Part shown: positions 1 through 8,550 of the stretch, piece by piece
Position numbering within the stretch: position 1 is the stretch's first letter
Layout: each line of letters opens with the position of its first letter
Source: Flavobacteriaceae bacterium
GTDB taxonomy: Bacteria; Bacteroidota; Bacteroidia; Flavobacteriales; Flavobacteriaceae
Direction: 5' to 3'
DNA length: 46,969 bases
Assembly (NCBI GenBank): GCA_002862805.1
Contig: PKEA01000008.1
Span: 1-46,969, forward strand
Program-made: the position numbers and the translations under genes
The notes under the pieces: model-generated
What the model was told of the DNA's origin: nothing
The model's input: the letters and a program-made list of their open reading frames with translations, nothing else
Database searches by the model: none

Positions 1-419
1 AAGGAAAACTTGGTTTTACAGGTGTTGCAGATCAATATTCTGGAACAAAAGCAGGAAATTTAGCTAATTATTATGCAGGAATGTCTTATTTGAATATTAA
101 AGATTTTAAAAATGCTGAAAAGTATTTATTAGAATTTTCTTCAAAAGATATGATGTTAAATGCATTGGCATTAGGTGGTTTAGGTGACGCTTATTCTGAA
201 ACGAATAAAGTTGATGACGCTATTTCTTATTACAAAAAAGCTGCAGAAACTAATGAAAATGATTTTACTACACCAAGATTTTTATTTAAAGCTGCACAAT
301 TAGCATTAATAGCAAATAAAAAAGAAGAAGCAAATAAATTGTTTACTCAAATTAAAGAAAAATACGAAACTTCAAAAGAAGGATTAAATATTGACGCTTA
401 TATTGCGATGACAGAATAA
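1..419 (+). CDS. Tetratricopeptide-repeat protein, 3' part only
   Basis: The reading frame is open from base 3 at the window edge, so the 5' end lies outside; the first internal ATG (81) is not a credible start because the coding pattern continues upstream of it. The visible ~139 residues contain helix-pair repeats of the TPR type, for example the stretch LGDAYSETNKVDDAISYYKK and a second helix pair with FLFKAAQLALIANKKEEANK. It resembles the YfgM/ancillary TPR proteins that precede ribH in flavobacteria; a role in protein-protein contacts at the membrane is inferred from family only. It ends one base before ribH, so the two are probably co-transcribed. Confidence 0.8.
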   Translation, partial: GKLGFTGVADQYSGTKAGNLANYYAGMSYLNIKDFKNAEKYLLEFSSKDMMLNALALGGLGDAYSETNKVDDAISYYKKAAETNENDFTTPRFLFKAAQLALIANKKEEANKLFTQIKEKYETSKEGLNIDAYIAMTE

Positions 420-420
420 T

Positions 421-909
421 ATGGCTACAGAAAATAAAAACTTATCACAATACGATAAAAACACAATCCCAAACGCGAAAGACTTTCGGTTTGGGATTGT
501 TGTTTCAGAATGGAATGACGAGATAACTAATGGTTTATTCAACGGAGCAAAAGCTGCATTGTTAGATTGTGGTGCTTTGTCAGAAAATATAATCCGTTGG
601 GATGTTCCTGGAAGTTTTGAGTTGATTTATGGTTCTAAGAGAATGATTGAAACTCAAAAAGTAGATTGCGTCATTGCAATTGGATGTGTAATTAAAGGAG
701 AAACTATGCATTTTGAGTTTGTATGCGAAGGGGTTACTCAAGGTGTTAAAGATTTGAATTTAAAATATGATGTTCCTACAATTTTTTGTTTGTTAACGGA
801 TAACTCAATGCAACAGTCAATCGACAGAAGTGGTGGGAAACACGGAAATAAAGGTACTGAAGCCGCAATTGCTGCAATTAAAATGGTAGATTTAAATAAA
901 AAAGCTTAA
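421..909 (+). CDS. ribH: 6,7-dimethyl-8-ribityllumazine synthase
   Basis: Penultimate enzyme of riboflavin synthesis: condenses 5-amino-6-ribitylaminouracil with 3,4-dihydroxy-2-butanone 4-phosphate to give lumazine; cytosolic, usually an oligomeric shell. At 162 residues it has family length. Motifs seen are GIVVSEWNDEIT near residue 27, the VPGSFEL loop, GCVIKGETMHFEFV with the conserved catalytic His in a G-x-T-x-H-F context, and the C-terminal GNKGTEAAIAAI helix. It follows the TPR gene by one base and is closed by a strong hairpin terminator. The other rib genes are not in this window, as is common in Bacteroidota where they are scattered. Confidence 0.97.
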   Translation: MATENKNLSQYDKNTIPNAKDFRFGIVVSEWNDEITNGLFNGAKAALLDCGALSENIIRWDVPGSFELIYGSKRMIETQKVDCVIAIGCVIKGETMHFEFVCEGVTQGVKDLNLKYDVPTIFCLLTDNSMQQSIDRSGGKHGNKGTEAAIAAIKMVDLNKKA

Positions 910-930
910 TTTTTTATTACTTATAAAATT

Positions 931-956
931 AAAATCCCGCTATTGGCGGGATTTTT
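931..956 (+). terminator. Rho-independent terminator after ribH
   Basis: A 10-bp perfect stem (AAAATCCCGC / GCGGGATTTT) with a 5-base loop TATTG, ending in a short T run. It lies 22 bases after the ribH stop and separates the TPR-ribH unit from the mutL unit. Confidence 0.85.
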
Positions 957-1018
957 GTTAACAAATAATTCAGATAAAAAAGATTAGAAATTCTTAAATT
1001 TGAAAAAAATAGATTGAT

Positions 1019-1318
1019 ATGTTTAAATTCGGTCGTGGCTCAATGAAGTTGCCAAAAAATAAAAAATTTAATTATACTCCGCGTCACTATGAAGGAAAAG
1101 TGATTGACAATCCTTATGATTTTGACTCTATTATTAAAAAAGATAGAGACGCCGTAAGTTATAATGATTTGAGAGCACATTGGAGTGAAGCACGTCAAAA
1201 CAGTCGTCACAGAGGAAATAGAAATTTTAATATTAGAATTATGATTATAGTTTTAGTATTGCTTTTGCTCTTTATGTACATCATCGATTTTGATTTATCT
1301 ATTTTTAGAAAACAATAA
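1019..1318 (+). CDS. Small C-terminally membrane-anchored protein upstream of mutL
   Basis: Unrecognised function. The 99-residue product has a basic, hydrophilic N-terminal ~70 residues (PKNKKFNYTPRHYEGKV, then SEARQNSRHRGN) and one hydrophobic segment near residues 73-90 (IRIMIIVLVLLLLFMYII), suggesting a tail-anchored protein with a cytoplasmic, possibly nucleic-acid- or phospholipid-binding head. It ends one base before the mutL ATG, so it is almost certainly translated from the same mRNA. A TAAATTTG sequence 16 bases upstream of the ATG fits the Bacteroidota -7 element, though no TTG at proper spacing is seen. Some databases label such genes 'riboflavin synthase subunit beta', which the sequence does not support. 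Confidence 0.7.
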   Translation: MFKFGRGSMKLPKNKKFNYTPRHYEGKVIDNPYDFDSIIKKDRDAVSYNDLRAHWSEARQNSRHRGNRNFNIRIMIIVLVLLLLFMYIIDFDLSIFRKQ

Positions 1319-3178
1319 ATGTCAAGTATAATTCAACTATTACCAGATCATGTTGCCAATCAAATTGCAGCAGGAGAAGTCGTTCAGCGACCTGCTTCTG
1401 TAGTTAAAGAATTAATTGAAAATGCTATAGACGCAAAGGCAACAGATATTAAATTAATTGTTAAAGATGCTGGTAAAACACTAGTGCAAGTTATTGATAA
1501 TGGTTCAGGTATGAATGTTACCGATGCTCGTTTGTGTTTTGAAAGACATGCAACATCGAAAATCCGTAATGCAGAAGATTTATTTGCTTTAAATACTAAA
1601 GGTTTTCGTGGTGAAGCTTTGGCTTCCATTGCTGCTATTGCACATGTTGAGTTAAAAACCAAACAAGAACAAGAAGAATTAGGAACGCATATTATCATTG
1701 AAGGAAGTAAATTTATTTCTCAAGATGTTGCTGTGTTGCCTAAAGGAACTTCATTTGCAGTTAAAAATTTATTTTTTAATATTCCGGCTCGTAGAAATTT
1801 CTTAAAATCAGATACAGTTGAATTTAGGCATATTGTAGATGAATTTCAACGTGTTGCTTTGGCACATCCTTCAATCTATTTTACCTTAATTCATAACGGA
1901 AGTGAAACGTTTAATTTGCCAAATTCAAACTACAGACAGCGAATTGTAAATGTGTTTGGAGGCAAGACTAATGAAAAATTAGTTCCTGTTACCGAAGATA
2001 CCGAGATTGTTTCTATTGGTGGTTTTGTAGGAAAACCAGAACATGCAAAAAAGAGTAGAGGAGAGCAGTTTTTCTTTGTAAATGATCGCTTCATTAAAAG
2101 TGGTTATTTACATCATGCAATTATGAATGCTTATGAAGGTTTATTACGAGAAGGTAATCAGCCTAGTTATTTTTTGTACTTAAATGTTCCGCCTAATACA
2201 ATTGATATCAATATTCATCCAACGAAAACTGAAATTAAGTTTGACGATGAACATGCTTTATATGCTATTTTGCGTTCGGCTGTGAAACATAGTTTGGGCC
2301 AATTTAATGTTGCGCCAGTTTTAGACTTTGAAAGAGACGCTAATTTAGATACACCATACGATTATAAGAATAAAGAAGGAGAATTTCCAACCATTCAAAT
2401 CGATACCACTTTTAATCCTTTCGAATCGAGTGAGGGAACTAAAAAAGAGCATTCAAGTTCGTCAAGTGTAACTTATAAATCAAAAACAAAAGATCTTCAG
2501 TGGGATAATTTATACGTTGGATTAAAACAAGATACACAAGATATTCATTCTCATTCATTTGAAAACCATGAAATAACAGGTTCTTTGTTTAACGATAGAG
2601 AAATTGAAGATTCTCCTTCTAGAACGTATCAAATACATAAAAAATATATTGTTAGCTCTATAAAATCAGGGATGTTGGTAATTAATCAAAGCAGAGCGCA
2701 CCAACGTATTTTGTATGAACAATTTTTAACAAATATTACAGTTCAAAAAGCATCGAGTCAGCAATTGTTATTTCCATTAGAATTATATTTTTCAAACGAT
2801 GAGGTTCAGTTTATTTTAGAATTAAAGCCTTCGTTAGAAAATACCGGTTTTATTTTTGATTCTATAGAAAAGGATAAAGTCTTAATTTCTGGAATACCAG
2901 TAAATGTTCAAGAAAGTGAAATCCCTATTGTAATTGAAGAGTTGATAACTACTTTACAAGAAGAAATTCCTGAAAGCTCATTTTCTTTGAATGACGGAAT
3001 AGCAAAATCAATGGCAAAAAGTATTGCTGTAAAAAATGGAGCATATTTAACCGAAAAAGAACAAGAAAATTTAGTAAACGGATTATTTGCGTGTAAAGAC
3101 GCAAGTGTTTCGCCTTTTAATAAACCAACATTCATCACGTTAAGTGTTGAAGATTTAGATAAAAAATTTGCATTATGA
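1319..3178 (+). CDS. mutL: DNA mismatch repair protein MutL
   Basis: Mismatch-repair ATPase that links MutS to downstream nicking and excision. The N-terminal GHKL ATPase is complete: ELIENAIDA (E34/N35), DNGSGM (D60), HATSKI and GFRGEALASI up to about residue 105, then the transducer domain to ~330. A low-complexity linker with SSSSS follows, then the dimerisation domain (~435-619). Where nicking MutL proteins have DQHA-x2-E-x4-E, this protein reads NQSRAHQRILYE from residue 456, and the CPHGRP-like motif near the end reads SPFNKP, so endonuclease activity looks absent. Its stop overlaps the next start (ATGA). Confidence 0.96.
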   Translation: MSSIIQLLPDHVANQIAAGEVVQRPASVVKELIENAIDAKATDIKLIVKDAGKTLVQVIDNGSGMNVTDARLCFERHATSKIRNAEDLFALNTKGFRGEALASIAAIAHVELKTKQEQEELGTHIIIEGSKFISQDVAVLPKGTSFAVKNLFFNIPARRNFLKSDTVEFRHIVDEFQRVALAHPSIYFTLIHNGSETFNLPNSNYRQRIVNVFGGKTNEKLVPVTEDTEIVSIGGFVGKPEHAKKSRGEQFFFVNDRFIKSGYLHHAIMNAYEGLLREGNQPSYFLYLNVPPNTIDINIHPTKTEIKFDDEHALYAILRSAVKHSLGQFNVAPVLDFERDANLDTPYDYKNKEGEFPTIQIDTTFNPFESSEGTKKEHSSSSSVTYKSKTKDLQWDNLYVGLKQDTQDIHSHSFENHEITGSLFNDREIEDSPSRTYQIHKKYIVSSIKSGMLVINQSRAHQRILYEQFLTNITVQKASSQQLLFPLELYFSNDEVQFILELKPSLENTGFIFDSIEKDKVLISGIPVNVQESEIPIVIEELITTLQEEIPESSFSLNDGIAKSMAKSIAVKNGAYLTEKEQENLVNGLFACKDASVSPFNKPTFITLSVEDLDKKFAL

Positions 3179-3924
3179 TGAACATGACTGATATGGTTAA
3201 GCATTTGCTAATCATTAATATTATATTTTTTATTGGGAGCTTTTTAGTTCCTAATTCATCAGAGTTATTAGCGTTGCATTATTTCGAAAGTGATAAATTT
3301 AGAATTTGGCAACCTCTAACGCATATGTTTATGCATGGCGGTCTAATGCATATTTTCTTTAATATGTTTGCCTTGGTTTCTTTTGGAAGTACATTAGAAC
3401 AATTTTGGGGAGGTAAAAAATTCTTGTTTTTCTATTTGTCATGTGGAATAGGAGCAATGTTGTTGCATACAGGAGTTAATTATTTTTTATTCCATCATGG
3501 TTTAGATATTTTGGTAGAAAACGGAATTAATCAAGCTGAAATTTTCCAAGTTTTAAACGAAGGTAAATACAATACACAATGGCTTGAAATTATTTCACAA
3601 ACTACAATGGATAATATGGCAAGTGCTTATTTAGCTCCTGCTGTAGGTGCTTCTGGAGCTATTTATGGATTATTAGTTGCTTTTGCCTTTATGTTTCCAA
3701 ATGCTGAGTTGGCTTTAATGTTTATTCCTGTTCCGGTAAAAGCAAAATATTTTGTTCCTGTTATTTTAGCAATTGATTTATTTCTTGGTTTAAAAGGAAG
3801 TTCATTATTTGGAAGTGGCGGAACTGGAGTAGCACATTTTGCACATCTAGGTGGTGCTTTATGCGGATTTTTAATGATGTGGTACTGGAAAAAAAATCAG
3901 TTTAATAATAATCGTTGGAACTAA
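3175..3924 (+). CDS. Rhomboid family intramembrane serine protease (first of two)
   Basis: Membrane-embedded serine protease expected to cleave transmembrane substrates. The 249-residue protein has about six hydrophobic segments. The nucleophile lies in VGASGAIYG (S160) and the dyad His in AHFAHLGGALCGF (H224); an H-x-x-x-N-type motif, HGGLMHIFFNMFAL, lies near residue 54. A hydrophilic insertion of ~45 residues between the second and third helices (LDILVENGINQ to QTTMDN) makes it longer than its neighbour. The start overlaps the mutL stop (ATGA); ATGs at codons 2 and 4 are equally possible starts. Followed after 12 bases by a second rhomboid gene. Confidence 0.93.
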   Translation: MMNMTDMVKHLLIINIIFFIGSFLVPNSSELLALHYFESDKFRIWQPLTHMFMHGGLMHIFFNMFALVSFGSTLEQFWGGKKFLFFYLSCGIGAMLLHTGVNYFLFHHGLDILVENGINQAEIFQVLNEGKYNTQWLEIISQTTMDNMASAYLAPAVGASGAIYGLLVAFAFMFPNAELALMFIPVPVKAKYFVPVILAIDLFLGLKGSSLFGSGGTGVAHFAHLGGALCGFLMMWYWKKNQFNNNRWN

Positions 3925-3936
3925 TTTATTGAAAAA

Positions 3937-4797
3937 ATGAGTATAATTGAAGATATAAAAAGTCAATATAGAACAGGAGGAATTGTTCAAAAACTAATAT
4001 TTTGGAATATTGGACTTTATTTATTGTCTTTAATTTTTTTCTTTAATTTTTCATTTGGTAATTTTAATTTTCCGTCTTGGTTAGCATTGTATTCTAATTT
4101 GGACGATTTTATTTTTTCGCCTTGGACTTTGTTTAGTTACATGTTTTTACATGCAGGGTTTTTGCATTTACTATTTAATATGATGGTTTTGCATTTCTCA
4201 GGACGATTATTTGAAACCTATTTTACCCAAAAACAATTATTTGGTTTATATGTTCTTGGTGGAATTTTCTCTGGAATAGTTTTCTTAGTATCCTTTTTAC
4301 TTATTGGAAAATCTTCTGTATTAGTAGGAGCAAGTGGCGCTATAATGGCCTTGTTAATTGCAACAGCAACATATGCTCCATTTATGCAAATCAGATTAAT
4401 GCTTATTGGTGTTGTAAAGCTTTGGCAAGTTGCTTTTGTTATTGTTTTACTCGATTTAATTCAAATGCCTTTAGATAATAGTGGGGGACATTTAGCACAT
4501 TTGGCAGGAGCTTTATTTGGTTTTTTGTATATAAAAATGTTAAATTCTGGTACAGATGTTTCTAAATTGATATCTTCGATCCAAGAATTTTTTGAAAATT
4601 GTTTAAAACCTAAGAAAAAAACGACTTTTAAAAAAGTTCATAAAAATAAATCGAATCCAAGTTCTACATCTTTCACAAAAAAAGAAAAGACAATGGACCA
4701 GAAAAAGATTGATGATATTTTGGATAGAATTTCACAATCGGGTTATGATAGTTTAACAAAAGAAGAAAAAGAATTTCTATTTAAAGCAGGTAAATGA
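3937..4797 (+). CDS. Rhomboid family intramembrane serine protease with C-terminal cytoplasmic tail
   Basis: Second rhomboid protease. Residues ~15-205 are the six-helix core with GASGAIMALL (nucleophile S133) and HLAHLAGALFGF (dyad His H188). Unlike the first copy it continues for ~80 residues as a Lys/Ser/Thr-rich tail ending in a compact acidic-basic motif DQKKIDDILDRISQSGYDSL plus TKEEKEFLFKAGK, a helix-turn-helix-like tail I know from flavobacterial rhomboids (DUF6576-like, from memory). Tandem copies differ enough to be old paralogues, not a recent duplication. The stop overlaps the start of the next gene (ATGA), implying translational coupling. Confidence 0.92.
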   Translation: MSIIEDIKSQYRTGGIVQKLIFWNIGLYLLSLIFFFNFSFGNFNFPSWLALYSNLDDFIFSPWTLFSYMFLHAGFLHLLFNMMVLHFSGRLFETYFTQKQLFGLYVLGGIFSGIVFLVSFLLIGKSSVLVGASGAIMALLIATATYAPFMQIRLMLIGVVKLWQVAFVIVLLDLIQMPLDNSGGHLAHLAGALFGFLYIKMLNSGTDVSKLISSIQEFFENCLKPKKKTTFKKVHKNKSNPSSTSFTKKEKTMDQKKIDDILDRISQSGYDSLTKEEKEFLFKAGK

Positions 4798-5840
4798 TGC
4801 AACAAGAATCGTGGATAAGTAAAATAGCCTTTTTCTTAAATAAAGTATTAGCTTTGTTAACGTTACTTGCTTATATACTACCTTTTTTGTCACCTAAACT
4901 ATTTCCTTTTTTAAGCGTTTTAACTTTATCATTACCTTTTTTTCTTTTTTTAAACTTTCTTTTTTTCGTTATATGGTTGCTTCAGTTAAAACGTAAAATA
5001 TTTCTTTCAGCTTTTGTGCTTTTAATTGGTTTTACTTTTATTAATAAATTTTATAAATTTTCAGAAACTAATATTCAAGATGAAACTACAGATTTTACCT
5101 TAATGAGTTTTAATGTACGTTTGTTTAATTTATATGAATGGTTACCCAATAAAGAAGTTCCTGAGCAAATTACAGAAGTTATTCAAAGTTATAATCCAGA
5201 TATTTTATGTTTACAAGAATATTCTCCAAATGATAAAGTGAGAGTTAGAAATTTTGGTTATAAATACATTAAAGTTGAAGGAGGTAAGAACAAATACGGA
5301 CAAGCTATTTTTTCTAAATTTGAGATTGTTAATAAAGGTGAAATTAATTTTCCAAACTCAAGTAATAATGTTATTTATGTAGATATAATTAAAAATATTG
5401 ATACAGTAAGGGTTTATAGCATGCATTTGCAATCTATTAAAATTAGTACAGATATTCATGAAAATATTGATGAAAATAAGTCTAGATTTATTTTTAAAAG
5501 AATAAGTAGTGCTTTTAAAGAACAACAATTACAATCGGAATTAATTCAAAAACACTATGAAGAATGTCATTTCCCTAAAATTGTTTGTGGAGATATGAAT
5601 AATAGCGCTTTTTCTTACGTTTATAGAAATATAAAAGGAAATATGGCAGATGCTTTTGAAAAAGCAGGTTCGGGCTTTGGTGCTTCTTATAATTTTAAAT
5701 ATTATCCCGCTCGAATTGATTATGTTTTTGTAGAAGAAGGAATTGAAGTAAAAGAATTTAAAACCGATAATACGGTTCAGTTAAGTGATCATTTCCCTGT
5801 ATTTACACGATTAAATTTAGATGTTAAAAATCTTAAATAA
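4794..5840 (+). CDS. Membrane-anchored endonuclease/exonuclease/phosphatase family protein
   Basis: The first ~85 residues form three hydrophobic segments (FLNKVLALLTLLAYILPFL and following), after which the EEP fold begins: MSFNVRLFN with the metal-ligand Asn, DILCLQEY with the catalytic Glu, MHLQS, VCGDMNNS (GDxN) and the final LSDHFPVF (SDH). All EEP signature positions are present, so a phosphodiesterase or phosphatase activity is likely; substrate is not known and the extracytoplasmic side is only inferred from the anchor. Shares an ATGA overlap with the rhomboid gene and runs 8 bases into the convergent WbqC gene. Confidence 0.88.
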   Translation: MMQQESWISKIAFFLNKVLALLTLLAYILPFLSPKLFPFLSVLTLSLPFFLFLNFLFFVIWLLQLKRKIFLSAFVLLIGFTFINKFYKFSETNIQDETTDFTLMSFNVRLFNLYEWLPNKEVPEQITEVIQSYNPDILCLQEYSPNDKVRVRNFGYKYIKVEGGKNKYGQAIFSKFEIVNKGEINFPNSSNNVIYVDIIKNIDTVRVYSMHLQSIKISTDIHENIDENKSRFIFKRISSAFKEQQLQSELIQKHYEECHFPKIVCGDMNNSAFSYVYRNIKGNMADAFEKAGSGFGASYNFKYYPARIDYVFVEEGIEVKEFKTDNTVQLSDHFPVFTRLNLDVKNLK

Positions 5841-6444
5841 GTTGATTTTTCAAATAATCTTTAGCGCATCTTCCTTCATTAAAAAGTAAATCTAAAATAC
5901 TTAAGTTTGTTAGAAATCCTTCTTTTTCCTCAAAAACTTGTGTGTAACGATCGTTTGTAAAAGTGTCTTTTTTTCCGTTTACTAAATTTCTAAAATCTGT
6001 AAATTGATTAGTTTCATGAAAATATTCGGTAGTTTTAGAAAAAGGCAATTCAACTCTTAAACATTCATTTATTATTTCAAAAATTTGAAAATTCAGGTCT
6101 AATAAAAAGCTGTGTTTTTTTTCAAAAATTGGTTGAAAATCATATTCTAAAATTTCATAAAAGGGCGAATTTCTATAAGCAGCTTCTAATGATTTAGAAT
6201 GATTCTTTTGCCAATCAGTGCTATTGTCTATTTTTACATCTTTATATTTTTGATGTTTTTCTGAAGAATTAACAACAGGAATATTTAATAATTGTAAGCC
6301 ATTAGGACTATAAATATACATCCTATTGCGATTACTTTGTTTTTGAAAGTTATCTTCCACTTCAAAAGTAATCGTTTCCGCTTTCATCATTGCCACATAA
6401 TGGCTAATTGATGGAAAGTAGGTTGGATGTATTAGAATGTTCAT
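5833..6444 (-). CDS. WbqC-like family protein
   Basis: Belongs by sequence to the WbqC-like family, found in polysaccharide clusters and as a conserved single gene in flavobacteria; the biochemical role is unsettled. Typical landmarks are the start MNILIHPTYFPSISHY, the RNRMYIYSPNGLQLLNIPV strand region (usually basic and nucleotide-like), DNSTDWQKNHSKSLEAAYRNSPFY near residues 73-96, and a C-terminal FEEKEGFLTNLSILDLLFNE. Length (203) is normal. It is the last gene of the lepB-side minus-strand run and overlaps the EEP gene tail to tail by 8 bases, with no terminator hairpin between them. Confidence 0.85.
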   Translation of the reverse strand: MNILIHPTYFPSISHYVAMMKAETITFEVEDNFQKQSNRNRMYIYSPNGLQLLNIPVVNSSEKHQKYKDVKIDNSTDWQKNHSKSLEAAYRNSPFYEILEYDFQPIFEKKHSFLLDLNFQIFEIINECLRVELPFSKTTEYFHETNQFTDFRNLVNGKKDTFTNDRYTQVFEEKEGFLTNLSILDLLFNEGRCAKDYLKNQLI

Positions 6445-6502
6445 TCTTTTAAATGGTTGATTTGTTGCTTTGGTTATTTGTTAATATAAATACTGTAAAA
6501 AA

Positions 6503-6868
6503 TTAAATTTTAGATTGTTGGAATTTTCTCAAAGCATTTAATTTGTTCGTTACACTTTCTATTTTTCCTCTTAAGTTTTGATAAGTTTCTTCAGAAATAT
6601 AATTTAATTCAAAAGCGATAATTAACTGATTTAATACTTCTATTGCAGAACTAAAAGCAATAGTTGTAAAATGCGCTTTGTCCTTATAAGTACTTCTGGC
6701 AGATCCTTCAGCAATGTTAGAGCTTATTGAAACAGTAGCTCTTCTTAATTGTGATGTTAGTCCAAATTTTTCATCATCTGGAAAACTTGAAGTTATTTTG
6801 TAAATTAATACACAGAAATCTTTAGATTCTTGCCAAACTTCTAGTTTTTCAAATGAATACGTATACAT
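6503..6868 (-). CDS. Four-helix-bundle protein (23S rRNA intervening-sequence protein type)
   Basis: The 121-residue product matches the S23/IVP-like four-helix-bundle family: start YSFEKLEVWQESKDFCVLIY, then FPDDEKFGLTSQLRRATVSI, SSNIAEGSAR, and a third and fourth helix with AIEVLNQLIIAFELNYIS. These genes were first seen inside insertions of 23S rRNA but occur widely as solo genes in Bacteroidota, often in variable positions, and their role is unknown. Here it sits alone between lepB and the WbqC gene with 48- and 58-base gaps, in the same direction, so it may be a late insertion into the operon. Confidence 0.88.
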   Translation of the reverse strand: MYTYSFEKLEVWQESKDFCVLIYKITSSFPDDEKFGLTSQLRRATVSISSNIAEGSARSTYKDKAHFTTIAFSSAIEVLNQLIIAFELNYISEETYQNLRGKIESVTNKLNALRKFQQSKI

Positions 6869-6916
6869 GTTTGTAAACTATAATTTTATCAGATTAACAA
6901 ATAACCAAATTAACGA

Positions 6917-8515
6917 CTAAACACTTTTCTTCTTCTTTTTCCAAAAATATTCTCCAACAAAATACAAAGCTAATAACCCTAAGAAATATTTAAAGTAAGA
7001 TTGAGGTTGCCCTTCTCCACTTACTGTTGTAAATAAACGTTCCCATCTTATTTTGTTCATAATTCCTTTTCCACTTGAATTCCAACTCATCCAAATAAAA
7101 ATAGGTTTACCTACAATATGATCGGCAGGAGTGAAGCCAAAATAACGTGCGTCTAATGAATTATGACGATTATCCCCCATCATCCAATAGTAATCTTGTT
7201 TAAAAGTATATGAATTGGCTACTTGACCGTTAATTTTAATTTCATTATCAGAAACTACTAAATCATTACCTTCATATTCACCTATAATTTTGTTGTAAAA
7301 AGGTAAATTTTCTTTGGTTAAAGCAACTGTTTTTCCAGCTTCAGGAATATAAATCGGTCCCATGTTATCTTTGTTCCAATTTCTTGTTGTTGAAGGCTTT
7401 CCATCGCCAAAATCAGGGAAAATTCCATCTTCAGAACCTTTGTTAATTATTCTTTTCACAAGAGTTATCCCAGGAATGTTTTTTAAACGTTCTGCATTGT
7501 CAAATGGAAGTGCACTAAATATAATAGTGTCTGGTGCAATTTGGTAGGCGCCATCAGTAATGTTTAATTCGTCTAATAAATATTCAAAATTTATAGCTGT
7601 TTTTCCATCTAAAGCTACTTTGTATGAATACTGTGGTCTTGCTCTTTCTGGTAAAATAGATTCTTTTCCATTAATAAATACAATTCCATCAACAATGCTT
7701 AAAGTGTCACCAGCAATTGCAGTACATCTTTTTACATAGTTTGTTTTTTTGTCAATTGGTTTACTATATCTTCTATCTGCTGGTTTATACATGTTGTATA
7801 ATGTATCAGCAGGCCAATTGAAAACTACAATATCATTGCGTTCTATTTTTTGAAAGCCTGGAAATCTAAAATAAGGCAATTGCAATTTGTTTTTCCAAGA
7901 TGTTTCATCATTGTCATTATATAGATATGATGTTTTATTGATAATTGGTAATGTATCATGAACCATTGGTGCAGCAACAATTGTCATCGGTGTTCTGGCT
8001 CCGTAATGAAATTTACTTACAAATAAGAAATCTCCAATTAGTAATGATTTTTCTAATGAAGAAGAAGGAATTGTATAAGGCTGAATAAAATAAGTATGTA
8101 CAAAAGTTGCTACGACAATTGCAAAAAGTAAAGAGCTTACGGTTTCTGCTCCTTTGTTTACAGGCGTTAAATTTCTATTGTTAATGTAGGTTACATCTTG
8201 AGTGTAGTTTACATAGGCTACATAAAAACCTAAAGTAAGTACACCAAGAATTGTGTCAAGAGTACTGTTTTTTCCAAAACTACGAAGTGTTTCAACCCAA
8301 ATCACGGGAAACATTATTAAGTTAATAATTGGAATGAAAAGTAATACGGTATACCAAGTAGGGCGATTAATGATTTTCATTAAAACGATTGCATTGTATA
8401 CAGGTATTGCAGCTTCCCAAGATTTTCTACCTGCTTTTTTATATAATTTCCAAGTTCCAGCAAAATGAATTACCTGAACTAATACTATTAATAGTAACCA
8501 ACCTGTTATTGACAT
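6917..8515 (-). CDS. lepB: Signal peptidase I, long Bacteroidota form
   Basis: Removes signal peptides from exported proteins at the outer face of the inner membrane. At 532 residues it is much longer than the ~320 of E. coli LepB. Residues 1-~105 are an extra hydrophobic domain with GWLLLIVLVQVI and VYNAIVLMKIINRPTWYTV (DUF5684-like). The S26 domain begins after another membrane segment near 125-145: nucleophile region YTIPSSSLEKSL (S152 or S153), general base in NYVKRCTAIAGD (K262), and MMGDNRHNSLDARYFG (~460). A C-terminal membrane helix (YFLGLLALYFVGEYFW) and a Lys tail close it. Part of the par-dapB-lepB run. Confidence 0.93.
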   Translation of the reverse strand: MSITGWLLLIVLVQVIHFAGTWKLYKKAGRKSWEAAIPVYNAIVLMKIINRPTWYTVLLFIPIINLIMFPVIWVETLRSFGKNSTLDTILGVLTLGFYVAYVNYTQDVTYINNRNLTPVNKGAETVSSLLFAIVVATFVHTYFIQPYTIPSSSLEKSLLIGDFLFVSKFHYGARTPMTIVAAPMVHDTLPIINKTSYLYNDNDETSWKNKLQLPYFRFPGFQKIERNDIVVFNWPADTLYNMYKPADRRYSKPIDKKTNYVKRCTAIAGDTLSIVDGIVFINGKESILPERARPQYSYKVALDGKTAINFEYLLDELNITDGAYQIAPDTIIFSALPFDNAERLKNIPGITLVKRIINKGSEDGIFPDFGDGKPSTTRNWNKDNMGPIYIPEAGKTVALTKENLPFYNKIIGEYEGNDLVVSDNEIKINGQVANSYTFKQDYYWMMGDNRHNSLDARYFGFTPADHIVGKPIFIWMSWNSSGKGIMNKIRWERLFTTVSGEGQPQSYFKYFLGLLALYFVGEYFWKKKKKSV

Positions 8516-8550
8516 GTTCTATTTTTTTATGCTTTATATTAATACTATGA

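Noticed and set aside
1019..1318. 'Riboflavin synthase subunit beta' label for the small gene before mutL
   Set aside because: The sequence shows a basic head and one membrane helix, with no resemblance to lumazine/riboflavin synthase; the real ribH is at 421-909.
1384..1698. Antisense ORF of 104 codons inside mutL (also 16249-17139 and 17585-17872 in the mutase gene)
   Set aside because: Shadows of strongly coding frames; composition shows no independent protein features.
3175..4797. Recent tandem duplication of the two rhomboid genes
   Set aside because: Beyond the core motifs the two proteins differ in insertions, tails and sequence, so they are old paralogues.
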